A stretch of 64,000 bases of DNA from Oscarella lobularis (lineage: Eukaryota > Porifera > Homoscleromorpha > Homosclerophorida > Oscarellidae): the NCBI RefSeq assembly GCF_947507565.1, contig NC_089180.1, forward strand, positions 1,240,001 to 1,304,000. Direction: 5' to 3'. The position numbers were made by a program, and so were the translations under genes. Below, piece after piece: positions 10,794-20,648 of this stretch; the first letter of the stretch is position 1, and each line of letters begins with the position of its first letter. The notes beneath the pieces are model-generated. The model was not told the DNA's origin and did no database searches. It saw only the letters and a list, made by a program, of their open reading frames with translations.

Positions 10794-12205
10794 ATGGACG
10801 CCACGCCGAGCAAATATAGTGGCCTCTGTCGAGCTCAGCTGAGCTACGACTACTTGCACACCAACAGGTAGGACGCAGCGGCTCAAGGAACCAGTTCGGA
10901 CGTCGCGCGTGGCTACGTCCGATCCCTATGAACACGGGAAGGAAAACCTAAAGATCTTCTTCCGTGTTTATCTGGGAAATCAGGGGAGGGTCTCTGAAGG
11001 AGGAGTGTTATTATTTTCATTTTTAGCACCACCCACGAATTCTTGTTCGGCGCTTTGGCGGAACTCGTAGACAACGCAAGGTGAGATGATACGGGGGGCA
11101 CGGTCAATCTGCTCCTATTCGACTTGTCTAGGGATGCCCAGGCAAAATCCATCCGAATTTACACAGGTAAGGGCGCCAGCAATAATAAATAAATAAATAA
11201 TTAATTAAATAATTAAAAAATCATTATTTTTCGGTGAAGAAAAACGTGAAAAAGTTCGCAAAAGACGAATTTTGTCTTTTCTTGATGATGGCGAAGGGAT
11301 GAATCCAGGTTAGTTTCAGTTATATATATGTATGATCTGCGTTTCAAATTGTTATATAGAGGAAACCGCTAACATCATCAAATTTGGCGTGTCTTCGAAA
11401 CGGCTGGCGCAAAAGGAGCAAATTGGGCAGTATGGCAATGGGCTAAAATCGTAAGAATAATTGCCTATAGTTTTGAAGGCAAGATAGTGTGTTAGGGGTT
11501 CCATGAGAGTCGCAAAGGATATGATACCTTTTACAAAATGGTATGTAGACACAACTTCACTTGCAGCTTTGATTTTTTTTTTACTACAGCAAGAAAACGA
11601 TGACCTGTCTATTCTTGTCACGGTGCTTTCACGAAGATGAAGGATTAAAAGAGGTCATTGTTCCATTGCCATCATGGATTGGTAGAAGCCCTTTTGCCGA
11701 ATCACAAGCTGAGAAGGATCAAGTAGAAAAAAAAATATAGAGAGAAATGAACTTTATAAACAAATATAGCACTTGATGGAAATGGAAATTATTTTGAAAT
11801 ATTCTCCTTTCAACACCGAATAGAAGTTGATGGAGCAATTTGCTAAGATCAAAAGTGGCATGCACAACAGCTGTGGCCCATTGATTCAATCAAGTAGAAT
11901 TTCTCTTCGTTTTTTTCATAGAAACTGAAACTCTTGTTATGCTGTACAATCTCAAAGTGTTAGATTGTGGAGAAACAGAATTGGATGTAAAAAACGACTT
12001 GGAACTATCAAATATCTTCATTAATCTTTTTATCGTTTAGTTTCACACAGATCCTAACGACATTCGCTTGACTGCCGATCATCTTGACATGACTCTGCAA
12101 AGGTTTGACGGACGGCGTTTGAATTATTTTTAAAATTAACGTTTGTTTGAAAAAGTGTCGTTTTGGAACGCACCTCCTTTCGTGCTTACGTATCTCTGCG
12201 ACAGG
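10794..12205 (+). pseudogene. MORC2: MORC2-like GHKL ATPase, N-terminal exons only
   Basis: Start ATG at 10794 gives MDATPSKYSGLCRAQLSYDY, matching the MORC2 N-terminus. Exons: 10794-10867, 11027-11080, 11132-11166, 11240-11308, 11360-11450, 11496-11540, 11590-11681, several less certain pieces to about 12000, and 12041-12102. Visible GHKL motifs are LAELVDNAR (N-box), FLDDGEGM and IGQYGNGLK, plus the MORC-typical [23 protein letters not shown]2 is a nuclear gaedal-type GHKL ATPase in heterochromatin silencing. Two oddities: an in-frame TAG at 11821-11823 inside the SPFNTE...KLMEQF segment, and similarity stops after SFRAY (about 12200), where slingshot sequence follows in the same frame. The CW zinc finger and coiled coils are absent. 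It could be intact if an unseen intron removes the TAG. Confidence 0.85.
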
Positions 12206-13390
12206 CCGTCGAATTAGAATGGCGACAACCGTTTGGACGATACATCGTCATCGTCGCATCCATGGGCCTACAGGACACCGAAGAGAATCTCTTACTCGGC
12301 GTCGACTGGATCGACAAGAGGTCGTCGCGCCGCCGGGGGCGACGACATTGTTTACTATTTATTTTATTTATTTTCTTTAGACTTCGCGTTGCTTTCGTAT
12401 TTCCCATCTGGCGCGACACGACGGTCGTTTTGAACGGCGACGGGTAAGCGCGAGAGAAACGACGTCATCGCGAGGGAACCGCCGAACGATTTTTTCTCTT
12501 CTTTTTTTTCTTTTCTTCGCTCGCCGCAGCGGCTTCAGCATTAGTTCCGGCGCGCGACGTCACATATTCAAACGACCCGTCTCCGTCCAATGCATGTGGT
12601 GAGAGAACGCGAGACGGGCCTCCTTTGTCCTCTTTCGAATCGTCGCTTGTTTTTTCTCAGGGCTGCCTTTCAGGCGCTTCACAAAGCCTGCGAACTGGCG
12701 CGCGCCTATAACTATTATCTCGACGGCCTGTCTCATACGTCGAGCGCCTATTCTAAGACTCTATTGACCGGGGAATGGTAAATCCCGGGGGCGGGGCTCC
12801 GACATAGACGAACTACTGCAGTGACTCTCTTTTGTCTTATGAGGAATTGGCACGAAGACGTCGAGACTCGACCGGACTCGCCGCCCTTGTTTTTTCTCGC
12901 CGTCGGCGCCGAGCAGTCGGAGAAGGATTTGGTCAAACAATTGCTGTCGTCGAAACTCAAGCGAATCATGATGACTGTGGATTTGGAGACGGTCACTAGT
13001 CGACAGGTGTGGATTGAATTTTATTTTATCATTTCTATTCTATTGTCTCCTTTTTTTTTAGTTGAGGCAGTCGTTGCAGGAAGATTTGCAAATGGATTTG
13101 CGCGAGTCTAAGTCGTATCTCGATCAGGAAATGATTCGAATAATAATGGGACTAATGGAAAGCGCTTTGGAGATACTCGACTACCTCTACTTGGTATTTT
13201 TCGAAAGAAGACGACGACCATTATTTTTATGCACTTCTCTCAGGGATCCCAATGGAATGCGTCGAATCTTGAAGAACTAAACGACAGGGTGTTAGTAATT
13301 TTAGTCCCGGTAAAATTCTCAACAGGGTTCATCTTTAGAATTCGTCATATTTTGAATGTGACGAGAGAAATTGACAATTTTTTCCTAGGC
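12205..13390 (+). pseudogene. SSH: Slingshot protein phosphatase, central fragment
   Basis: Exons about 12205-12320, 12381-12442, 12530-12598, 12661-12777, 12844-13006, 13062-13193, 13244-13288 and 13326-about 13390 spell the SSH-N domain (DTEENLLLGVDWID, VLNGDGGFSIS, IFKPVSVQCMW, ALHKACELARAYNYY), the DEK-C-like domain (DLETVTSRQLRQSL) and the opening of the dual-specificity phosphatase domain (GSQWNASNLEEL, HILNVTREIDNFF). Slingshot dephosphorylates cofilin to promote actin turnover. Similarity stops right after DNFF, before the catalytic HC(X)5R loop, so no active enzyme can be made from this locus. The N-terminal start of slingshot is also missing and replaced by MORC2 sequence in frame. 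Confidence 0.85.
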
Positions 13391-13479
13391 ATTATGCAAT
13401 TAATTACGTTGTACAATCGAGTGTCCCCTCCCGCGCAATTTTGACGTAAACGCGTAGAGAGCGTATCCGGGCGCTTCCC

Positions 13480-13560
13480 TGCATCGAACAATGGGTTTTG
13501 CAGAGAATCGCGAGGCAATGATCGCGCAAAGAGTTTTGGGGCGGTCCTCGGGTTCGTAGG
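13480..13560 (-). repeat. Partial copy of the LRR/ARM gene's 5' end
   Basis: On the minus strand this stretch encodes SLPRDSLQNP in the same setting as the start of the 778-codon gene (MPRNSLQNP, near 16087). Plus-strand GGGTTTTGCAGAGAAT and GAGGCAATGATCGCG occur at both places. It looks like a truncated duplicate of the gene's beginning placed at its 3' side. Confidence 0.6.
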
Positions 13561-13750
13561 GCTCGCGTAGGGCATGATGAGAGAAGTGGTTAACGAAATT
13601 ACGTTTCCGGATACACACAACAAGAAATAAGCGATCTGTGGACCAATGGGCAGTGCAAGTATTTCTTTCGATTTCAACGTACATATATCATCATGTTTTA
13701 ATTAAAGCAGCAAAAATCAACAGAGGAAATTGGTTATTTCATGAATCGTC

Positions 13751-16087
13751 TCAGACTTTCCAGCCTCTAACGTGAGGCTGCATGGCCTCAATCAGCCTAT
13801 GGGTGAATTCGCTCCTTTCTCTGGCGTCTTTTTCTAGAGAACGCAGAATCTTCGCAATCCTTGACTTAACTTCTTCGCTTTTGGTTACATCTTCAGAAAG
13901 AACATAGCTGGTTAGAGTGGAGAGCGCATAAACGAAAACGGGCGACTGAAGAGTCGAGAGGTCATTTTCAAGACACGACAAAACCATTTCGAGAGTGTAC
14001 ATCCTGCGAAAGTCATCCTCTGCTCTCGCAAAACCGATATAGTAACCAGAATGCTTCGTAATGCAGTAAGACTTATAAGTCGTCGGTGGCGGGACGTTCT
14101 CACAATTTTCAGCTATTCGTTGCCACAACTTTTCAGCCGACAAACCGTTGTCGAAACTCGTCGTCGTCGTTCCGAAGAAGGGCGTCGACAATTCGAACGT
14201 GATCGAGGCAAATAGTTCGGCGGCGAAACGCTGTATAGTACGATGTCTTGAATAGGGATAATTCAAGCTCCTCCATACGAACGAAAGCACTGAAGGTTTC
14301 TCAAGAAGAGATCGATTGGACTTCTGAATGGACAACATGTAGAAGGTGTCAAGCAGATATGTGGCCTCCCAGACGTTATTTTCATCGAGCGTATCGTAGA
14401 GAGAGCAGAGAACGTCGGAGAATGGGTCAATTCGTCTGGCAAGGAGCATGGAAATCTCGGCATCCTCCATGGCAATGTGCCACATACTTAGAAACCATAC
14501 GATTTTCTCGGAAAGACGAGATTGCGACGATACAAGACCTGATTGCAGAACGTCGACAAGAGCCTGGGCAAAACCTCGACTGATAGCAACGTCGCGCAGA
14601 AAACCGTCATCATTCAGGAGAGAAAAAATATCAAGCATACTGGAGAAACACGTTCTGATTAAATATGAGTCGGGGTTGTTGCAGTGACAAAAGGCAATAA
14701 CAAGAAGCAAGTGAAGTTGCTCCAAGTCCACGACGCGAGAACGCCGTATAAAATAAGAGTCGTGAAGAACCCTTTCTGCAAACACGATCGACGGCGGTGT
14801 GGAGACAATGCGCACAATGAGCTCGTTCAAAAGAGCGAGAGCGCTCTCACGATGCCAAATCCCGTGAAAGAACGCCCCCAGAGAGAGGCAAGCCAAGTTT
14901 CTGACAAGAGGACAGGAATACGACGTTTCGCTTTTCCAGCGACGATCGGCGCGACACCGGCGCAAGGCGAACGACGAGACCACGCCCGCCTCCTCTTTCG
15001 TCAGAGCCCAAATATTGCGGATGGGCTCGATGACCAGACGACCACAAAGAAACTTCAATATCTCATGGTTTCGAGGAGTTGGCAACATGTAGTGAGGCTG
15101 AAAGGCGAAGAAATCGTCGACGCAAAAATGTCCTGTCGCAACGATTTTCAAATCGTTGACTTCAGCCTCTAAATCGCTACTCAAACTAGTTGAAGAGTCG
15201 TCGTCATAGTACGGACAATACTGAAGATTCATGTTAAGAGCACCGAGGTATTGAAGGCTTTGTTCGATGCCGAGATCTTTGACGAGGCGAAGAGTTTCGC
15301 GAAGAGACGCTAAACCAGAGACGTCCACGTGAGTCAATCCGCAGCCCAGACATTCCAGAAGTGTGCAAGCAACGTCCCATCCCGTCACTGTTCCAGCGTC
15401 CTCTATCCAGCCAACGTCAAGAAATTTCAACGACGAGAGACAATTGAAAGCATCTTTGAACGTAGACAAGACGCTCTCTTTATTCGAATTCGTCACATCC
15501 TTACTAGCAACTGGAAGATCGTGGAGTGCTAAATGATTAAGATTTCTCGCCAAGCGAATGCCTGGAAGTAGAGCAATAAGGTTGAGTTGGGAGCATTCTG
15601 AAACGTTGAGAGTCGTCAGAGATTCAGCAAAAGTTCGACAAATCATTATGACGTCATCAACGGAAACACACGTGTTGCTCAGATTCAACGAAGATATGTT
15701 GGAAAATTCCGTAATGCGTTCAAAATGAAAAGCAGGATTTTTTAAACCGATAGCGGCAAATGAGCGAAGAGACGTGCGACTCGGCGTCAATTTCTCCCAT
15801 AGAGCGTCGGTCACGTGATCGACATTCGTGCAGTCGAAATCGACCAGATAGGCGAGCGGTGGAAGACGAAGAAAATCGTCGAACGTCAGCTGAGTCGAAC
15901 TCAAGTGCAGGGTGTCGAGACTGCCTCGCGATAGCCGCAGCAAAAGCTCGAGTATGTGAGCGCTGAGGATCCCCTTATCCGATAGGTGTTCGACAACTGG
16001 TTTACGATCGTGAAGGGCAGTTGGAGAGGAAGCGTCAGCGTCGAGGAGAAGGTGATGGGTCGGGTTTTGCAGAGAATTCCGAGGCAA
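13751..16087 (-). CDS. LRR/armadillo protein, ZYG11/ZER1-like
   Basis: A single uninterrupted 778-codon frame, from ATG at 16087 to the stop at 13751. The N-terminal half has leucine-rich repeats (ISSLNLSNTCVSVDDV, LTTLNVSECSQLN, LKFLDVGWIEDAG, LTHVDVSGLASL). The C-terminal half is helical, armadillo-like, with NLACLSLGAFFHGIWH and IVWFLSMWHIAMEDAE. LRR followed by ARM at this length is the layout of ZYG11B/ZER1 substrate receptors of CUL2 ubiquitin ligases; the assignment rests on architecture and scattered similarity, so it is tentative. No intron is needed, unlike its neighbours, which may point to a retrocopy or simply a single-exon family. It is the only clearly intact conserved gene in this part of the window. 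Confidence 0.7.
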   Translation of the reverse strand: MPRNSLQNPTHHLLLDADASSPTALHDRKPVVEHLSDKGILSAHILELLLRLSRGSLDTLHLSSTQLTFDDFLRLPPLAYLVDFDCTNVDHVTDALWEKLTPSRTSLRSFAAIGLKNPAFHFERITEFSNISSLNLSNTCVSVDDVIMICRTFAESLTTLNVSECSQLNLIALLPGIRLARNLNHLALHDLPVASKDVTNSNKESVLSTFKDAFNCLSSLKFLDVGWIEDAGTVTGWDVACTLLECLGCGLTHVDVSGLASLRETLRLVKDLGIEQSLQYLGALNMNLQYCPYYDDDSSTSLSSDLEAEVNDLKIVATGHFCVDDFFAFQPHYMLPTPRNHEILKFLCGRLVIEPIRNIWALTKEEAGVVSSFALRRCRADRRWKSETSYSCPLVRNLACLSLGAFFHGIWHRESALALLNELIVRIVSTPPSIVFAERVLHDSYFIRRSRVVDLEQLHLLLVIAFCHCNNPDSYLIRTCFSSMLDIFSLLNDDGFLRDVAISRGFAQALVDVLQSGLVSSQSRLSEKIVWFLSMWHIAMEDAEISMLLARRIDPFSDVLCSLYDTLDENNVWEATYLLDTFYMLSIQKSNRSLLEKPSVLSFVWRSLNYPYSRHRTIQRFAAELFASITFELSTPFFGTTTTSFDNGLSAEKLWQRIAENCENVPPPTTYKSYCITKHSGYYIGFARAEDDFRRMYTLEMVLSCLENDLSTLQSPVFVYALSTLTSYVLSEDVTKSEEVKSRIAKILRSLEKDARERSEFTHRLIEAMQPHVRGWKV

Positions 16088-16752
16088 TGATCGCGAAGCG
16101 TTTTGGGACCCGCACTGAAGACGCTTTCGTCGTCGTCGTCGTCATCGTTGTCGTACGACATAACAAGAGTCGAACTCGTGCTCCCGGATAATCAAATGTT
16201 TACATTGTTATGTAATTCCCTTTCTAAAGACTCTCCGACTGTCCCACCGCTTCGAACCCGCAAGAAAGTGCTCTCTCGGTACGTTCCGCTACTGTACGCG
16301 AACCGGCGCCCAACCGTCGCCCCTTATCGCGCGACGCGCCGCGATCCAAATATACTATAGGCTCCCGTCGACGTTTCCTCGCTCGTTTCCCCGATTTCGA
16401 CCCGACGCGCGCGCGCAAGAGAGAGAGAGAGAGCGAGCGGACATTCCTTCGACGGTTCCCAACGTAACGTGCGAGCCACCGAAGCGTGAGATCTCTCAAT
16501 CGAATTTGCGTTCTCTTCAACACTCGCGGTTTCTCACTACTGTACCTACTAATCGTAATCGAGACCGTCGTCGAAGGGGGGACCCCGCGTCGCGACGATC
16601 CAAATAGAATAAGGAAAACGGCTTCCTCGAACTGTTAGCGTTCGCCTTTCGTTTAGAGAGAGAGAAAAAAGAAAACCCCGGGGCGTCGCACACTATCGGA
16701 AAAAAACCGGATGCAAGCTGGAACCGACTCCGCGCGGATCCGATTCGCGATC
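16088..16752. other. Bidirectional upstream region, GC-rich
   Basis: Lies between the start of the minus-strand LRR/ARM gene and the plus-strand frame at 16753. It holds a (CGTCGT)n tract near 16126-16150, a GAGAGAGAGAGAGCGAGCG tract near 16420-16438 and TATAGG near 16355. It probably serves as a divergent promoter; no gene recognised. Confidence 0.35.
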
Positions 16753-17210
16753 ATGACTGACGCCGTCGATCTATCGCATACGGGACATCGCCACCGACGA
16801 CGTCGACGACCGCTACTCCGTCGTCTCGCGAAACATCTCAGCTCGAGCGATCCGTCGCTCGCCGCCGAAACGGAAACGACGGAATATGACGTCACCGGCG
16901 GTGCCGATTCCGATCCGTCGTTGAGGAAATCGTCGTCGGGGGCGGCGGCGACGGCTCACGTCGGCGACGACGACGGCGTACGCCGACGACGATTCGAGAA
17001 CTTGAAACCGCCTTCTATTGAACTCGTCGGCGATTTATCGCACGTGTACAAAACAGTATAGCTTATATAGAATTATTTATTTATTGATTTTTTAGTCATC
17101 CGCTAACATTGACGACTGCCGTTTGCGCTCGTCAAGCATTGCCTTTGTTACGGACGCTGTGCAAGAGCCCCTGCCTGGACAGAAGGTCATGTACAATGGA
17201 AGACAGCGTA
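16753..17210 (+). CDS. Unrecognised protein, N-terminal fragment, two exons
   Basis: ATG at 16753 opens an R/H-rich start (GHRHRRRRRPLLRRL) followed by acidic and serine-rich sequence up to DLSHVYKT near 17055. A short intron with a TTTTTTAG acceptor at about 17096 then leads into an in-phase exon with SSANIDDCRLRSSSIAFVTD to about 17208. A further possible exon lies near 17260-17300. I do not recognise the family. Phase continuity, GT/AG signals and non-repetitive composition favour a real gene; its 3' part is not visible before the next gene. Confidence 0.4.
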
Positions 17211-17879
17211 TGATATCTATAGTCATTACATACATGGTCTAAAATTTACTGTTCTTAGTTGAAGTGTCTTGCAACGCCACACGAGTCGTTTTGTCGGGTA
17301 CGGATACGTTAGCTGGCAGCTGTTCGTCTCTACACTTCAGACTTTTTATTTCTTGGTCAATAATCTTGGAGTGTCTATTGGGTCAGCAGTGCAGATGCTA
17401 GCGGAGACGCCTGCTCGGTATTTTTTTTTATTTTTCTATGGTTCTGAAAGAGATTCGTGTTTAGAATTGCTGGGATTGCTGGAATTGGTGAACTTTCTGT
17501 GGGAAAACGAGGTGATTTGCTTTGTTTTGACGCAGACCTTCGCCTGATGTCGACAGATGTCGACAATTGTAGCGGGAAGAGTAGCGTACGCCTGTTCATA
17601 ATCTGCTTTACTTGAAAGAGGAGCAGATGTTGAAATAAGGGATAAAGTAATTTGATCTGGTAAGTATCTTTTAAGTGCACGTATTTTGTATTTTGGTATG
17701 CGTGTTTTTTGTGTGATTTTCTTTTTGACTTACAGGAAATTTTTTATATGATTTTGTTAGCGTGCGCCAGTGAAACGTGTCGCGTTTGTTGCGTTGGGGC
17801 TTCGAAGGTTTCCATAGGGATCGGAAGTAGTAGGTCCTAGCGTACGTCGTCAATCGCAAGTGCTGCGCGCGCTCTACTA

Positions 17880-20490
17880 GCCTATGACGCAACGTCACGT
17901 GACGTGGCATAAACGGTCTTCGAAAGCGGTTAGTGGAAGTCGAAAGCGAATATTCGAAATGTCTGGAGCGACGAGCAAAGGCGATGATGTCGAAAGTACG
18001 GTACTGTGTGCGATTGGAGTCGTTTCTAAACTGTTGGTAGATCTCACGAAAGGCATCGCGGCGATGGAATTTGCTCCCGCCGTAGAGACGACAGCGTTGG
18101 CAGATCTGGCCAAAGAGATTGATGAGATGAGGAGAAAGATGGCGGCGCGCGACGAAGAGATGGCGGCGCGCGACGAAGAGATGGCGGCGCGCGACAAAGA
18201 GATCAAAGAGATGAAGATGAAGATGGCGGCGCGCGACGAAGAGATAAAAGAGATGAAGAAACGCCTTGACGCTGTGCTTTCAACGAAAACAGGTAGGAAG
18301 GTTCCTCTGACCGACGACGTCGACGAGCAAAGGCATGGCAAGGTCTTAATTCGTCTACTTTGTGTGTAGGGTTCAGTTTCGACGTAGGTGAAGTGATCAC
18401 GATACCGTGTCTATTACCAGACGCCATTTCAATGGTCTCTTGGAAGCACAGACGAGTAGCAAATGAAAAGCCGACAGTGATTCGAGAGCTGGAAGGGGAC
18501 CAGGACCTAGTCATCCCGTTTGCAAAGCTGGGTGACGCCGGCATATATCAATGCGAGACAACCCTCCATGACGGTCGGATCCAGAAGTCAATGGAAGTCA
18601 AGGTCTTTGTCGAGGTAATATTGATGCGCATTACGAGTCGCGTCTTTCCTTTTCTTCACGGCTTGTACTCTTCTGTGTTCGAAGGCACCGAATAGAAAAG
18701 CGCCTCACGCTACTGGTTCCACGCCTGAGTATCGCCATGAGTTTCGAGAGAGACATGCGCAATTTCAGCACTCTCCTCTGTTTTTTGAGCATTTTCAAAC
18801 GTTCAGCAAGAAGACGAGAAAGAAGTGGCGGTGGAGTGAAGAAGAAGAAGAAGTAAAGAAAACAACTGCATCTGAAAAAAAACTGCCTCATGGCTGTGCA
18901 GAACGTCTCCAACACTTGGGACGTCAAAAAGAACACAAAAGCGAGGCCGACCTGATGAAGGCTGTCAATGCTTGTTTGGAGGAGGCGTTAGACTGCAAGT
19001 TGGAAACGAGAGGAGCGAAGACAGCAGAAACAAGATCAGCCAGATCTGAAGAAAAAAGGAAATCTGATAAGGAGAAATCTTCTGGCTCGGCGGGATCCGA
19101 AGGAACGAAGTCAAAAAAGAAGGGTAAATCTGTGAAGATTGAAGAGGAGAAATTTGATGATCGGTCTGACACGGCGGCGGCGGAGGCGGCGGCGAGATCC
19201 AAAGAAGCAAAATCAAACGAAGCGGATGGTAAAGCCAAATCTGATAAGAAGAAATCTTCTGGCTCGGCGGGATCCGAAGGAACGAAGTCAAAAAAGAAGG
19301 GTAAATCTGTGAAGATTGAAGAGGAGAAATTTGATGATCGGTCTGACGCGGCGGCGGCGGCGGCAGCGAGATCCAAAGAAGCAAAATCAAACGAAGCGGA
19401 TGGTAAAGCCAAGTCACAACGAAGTTCCAAAGGGCCGTATCCAAACGACGGAGCTTTTCTTTATGAAGACGTGATCGTCATCTTCGTTATAGAAGGAAAA
19501 TTGCATGTTTTGACGACGGGCGACCCTCTTTTTCAGGTATTAAGATACTACGAAGACTTTCGTGACAAGCTTCCTCCAAAATGGGGTCCGAACGGAAATC
19601 TCGGCACAGGCGGACTCTTTCCATGTTATGCCGCTACCCTTTCAGGGAATAAACTTATTCTGTTCGGCGTTGTTACGATTGTGGAATGCGGCGAGGAACT
19701 TTCCGTGGAAAAGATAAGCTTCTGTGAATTGGCCTCAGTGGATCTCTCCCACACGTTGCAGCCTATACGGGAATTCCTCTCCAATTTGCGCTGCGCCGTC
19801 GATCGTCTCAAAGAGTATTATACGGACTACAAGGAGCCACAGCGCCCTGAAGAGTTGTTTCCCTCTCTACCCACTGATGGAGTCTTTAATGGCAAACGTC
19901 TCAAATTCAAGGAGGCGTTTAGTAACCGCCCATTGATGTTTCTTGCTAAGTGGGGGTCAGATGACGTGATTGTCAAATTCACAGACGAAAAATACGGCGA
20001 CAAAGTGCACAAGTTCTGCTCCGATAAGAGAATTGCTCCCGCATTGCATGGCGTTAAAAAGGTCGGTCCTTTTCAAATGGTCGTCATGGAGAAATGTGAC
20101 AAAAAATTTGTCACATTTAACGAAGCGATAATGCAGGGGTTCGAAAAGGATGAAGCGTACAAGTCCGTCAAAGCCGCTCTCGACACCTTGTACAAGGGAC
20201 CTGGCGATGGCGTGAATTACGTTCACGGCGATTTTCGTGACGTCAACGTCCTCATTAATAATGAATATGAAGTGAGAATCATCGACTTCGATTGGGCGGG
20301 GAGAGATTCAGAAGTGACCTATCCTGTTTTTCTGAATAGAAAAATTCCCTGGCACGATTCCGCGAAGATAGGGCATCCTGTTTTGCACGAACATGATGAG
20401 TTCTGTCTCGACAAATATTTTCTTGATAGGCCCGAGACGGAAAAATGTGACTAATTGACATTGCATGCGCTTTTTTTTGTCTCTCTTACT
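17880..20490 (+). repeat. Inverted duplication, left arm
   Basis: From the upstream element CTATGACGCAACGTCACGTG (from 17881) through the kinase-like gene and its 3' flank (GACATTGCATGCGCTTTTTT near 20457), this arm is matched in inverted orientation by about 25010-26485. The right arm is shorter because it lacks both introns, the Ig exon and one internal repeat. Confidence 0.85.
17959..20454 (+). CDS. Coiled-coil / Ig / kinase-like protein
   Basis: Three exons, 17959-18292, 18370-18614 and 18685-20454, whose lengths keep frame and give 782 residues. An upstream in-frame ATG at 17884 exists, but MSGATS at 17959 is shared with the inverted paralogue. Exon 1: heptads with a repeated KMAARDEE motif. 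Exon 2: a single immunoglobulin-like domain (ITIPC ... VSWKH ... DAGIYQCET). Exon 3: a K/E/S-rich linker holding a 59-residue tandem duplication (start points 19063 and 19240; GSEGTKSKKKGKSVKIEEE), a globular middle domain (LHVLTTGDPLFQVLRYY), then a kinase-like domain with NYVHGDFRDVNVLI and IIDFDWAGRD. No signal peptide or membrane segment seen, so an intracellular Ig fold is implied. Same C-terminal family as the genes ending at 231 and 10153. Function unknown. Confidence 0.8.
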
Positions 20491-20648
20491 AAGTCACACG
20501 CACATTATATCAGACTGCAGGAAAAAGAACGACCATAGCCCCATCACTATTATACAAAAAAAACATATATGTACCAATAATCGCGAAAGCGCGCTACGCA
20601 GACGTTGATATCAACCAATTGTACAAGATTCTCGCATACCCGCGAACG
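20491..20648. promoter_or_regulatory. Short intergenic, likely MDC1-like promoter
   Basis: Only about 160 bp separate the inverted-repeat arm from the MDC1-like start. It includes GCGAAAGCGCGC near 20583. No specific element is assigned. Confidence 0.25.

Noticed and set aside
17884-17958. Upstream start ATG of the coiled-coil/Ig/kinase-like gene
   Set aside because: In frame, but the paralogue conserves the MSGATS start and this stretch lies in the shared upstream element; kept as an alternative only.
18924-19444. Minus-strand frames opposite the linker of the kinase-like gene
   Set aside because: They mirror the K/E/S-rich and alanine-repeat coding sequence on the plus strand; the plus-strand frame is conserved in the inverted paralogue.
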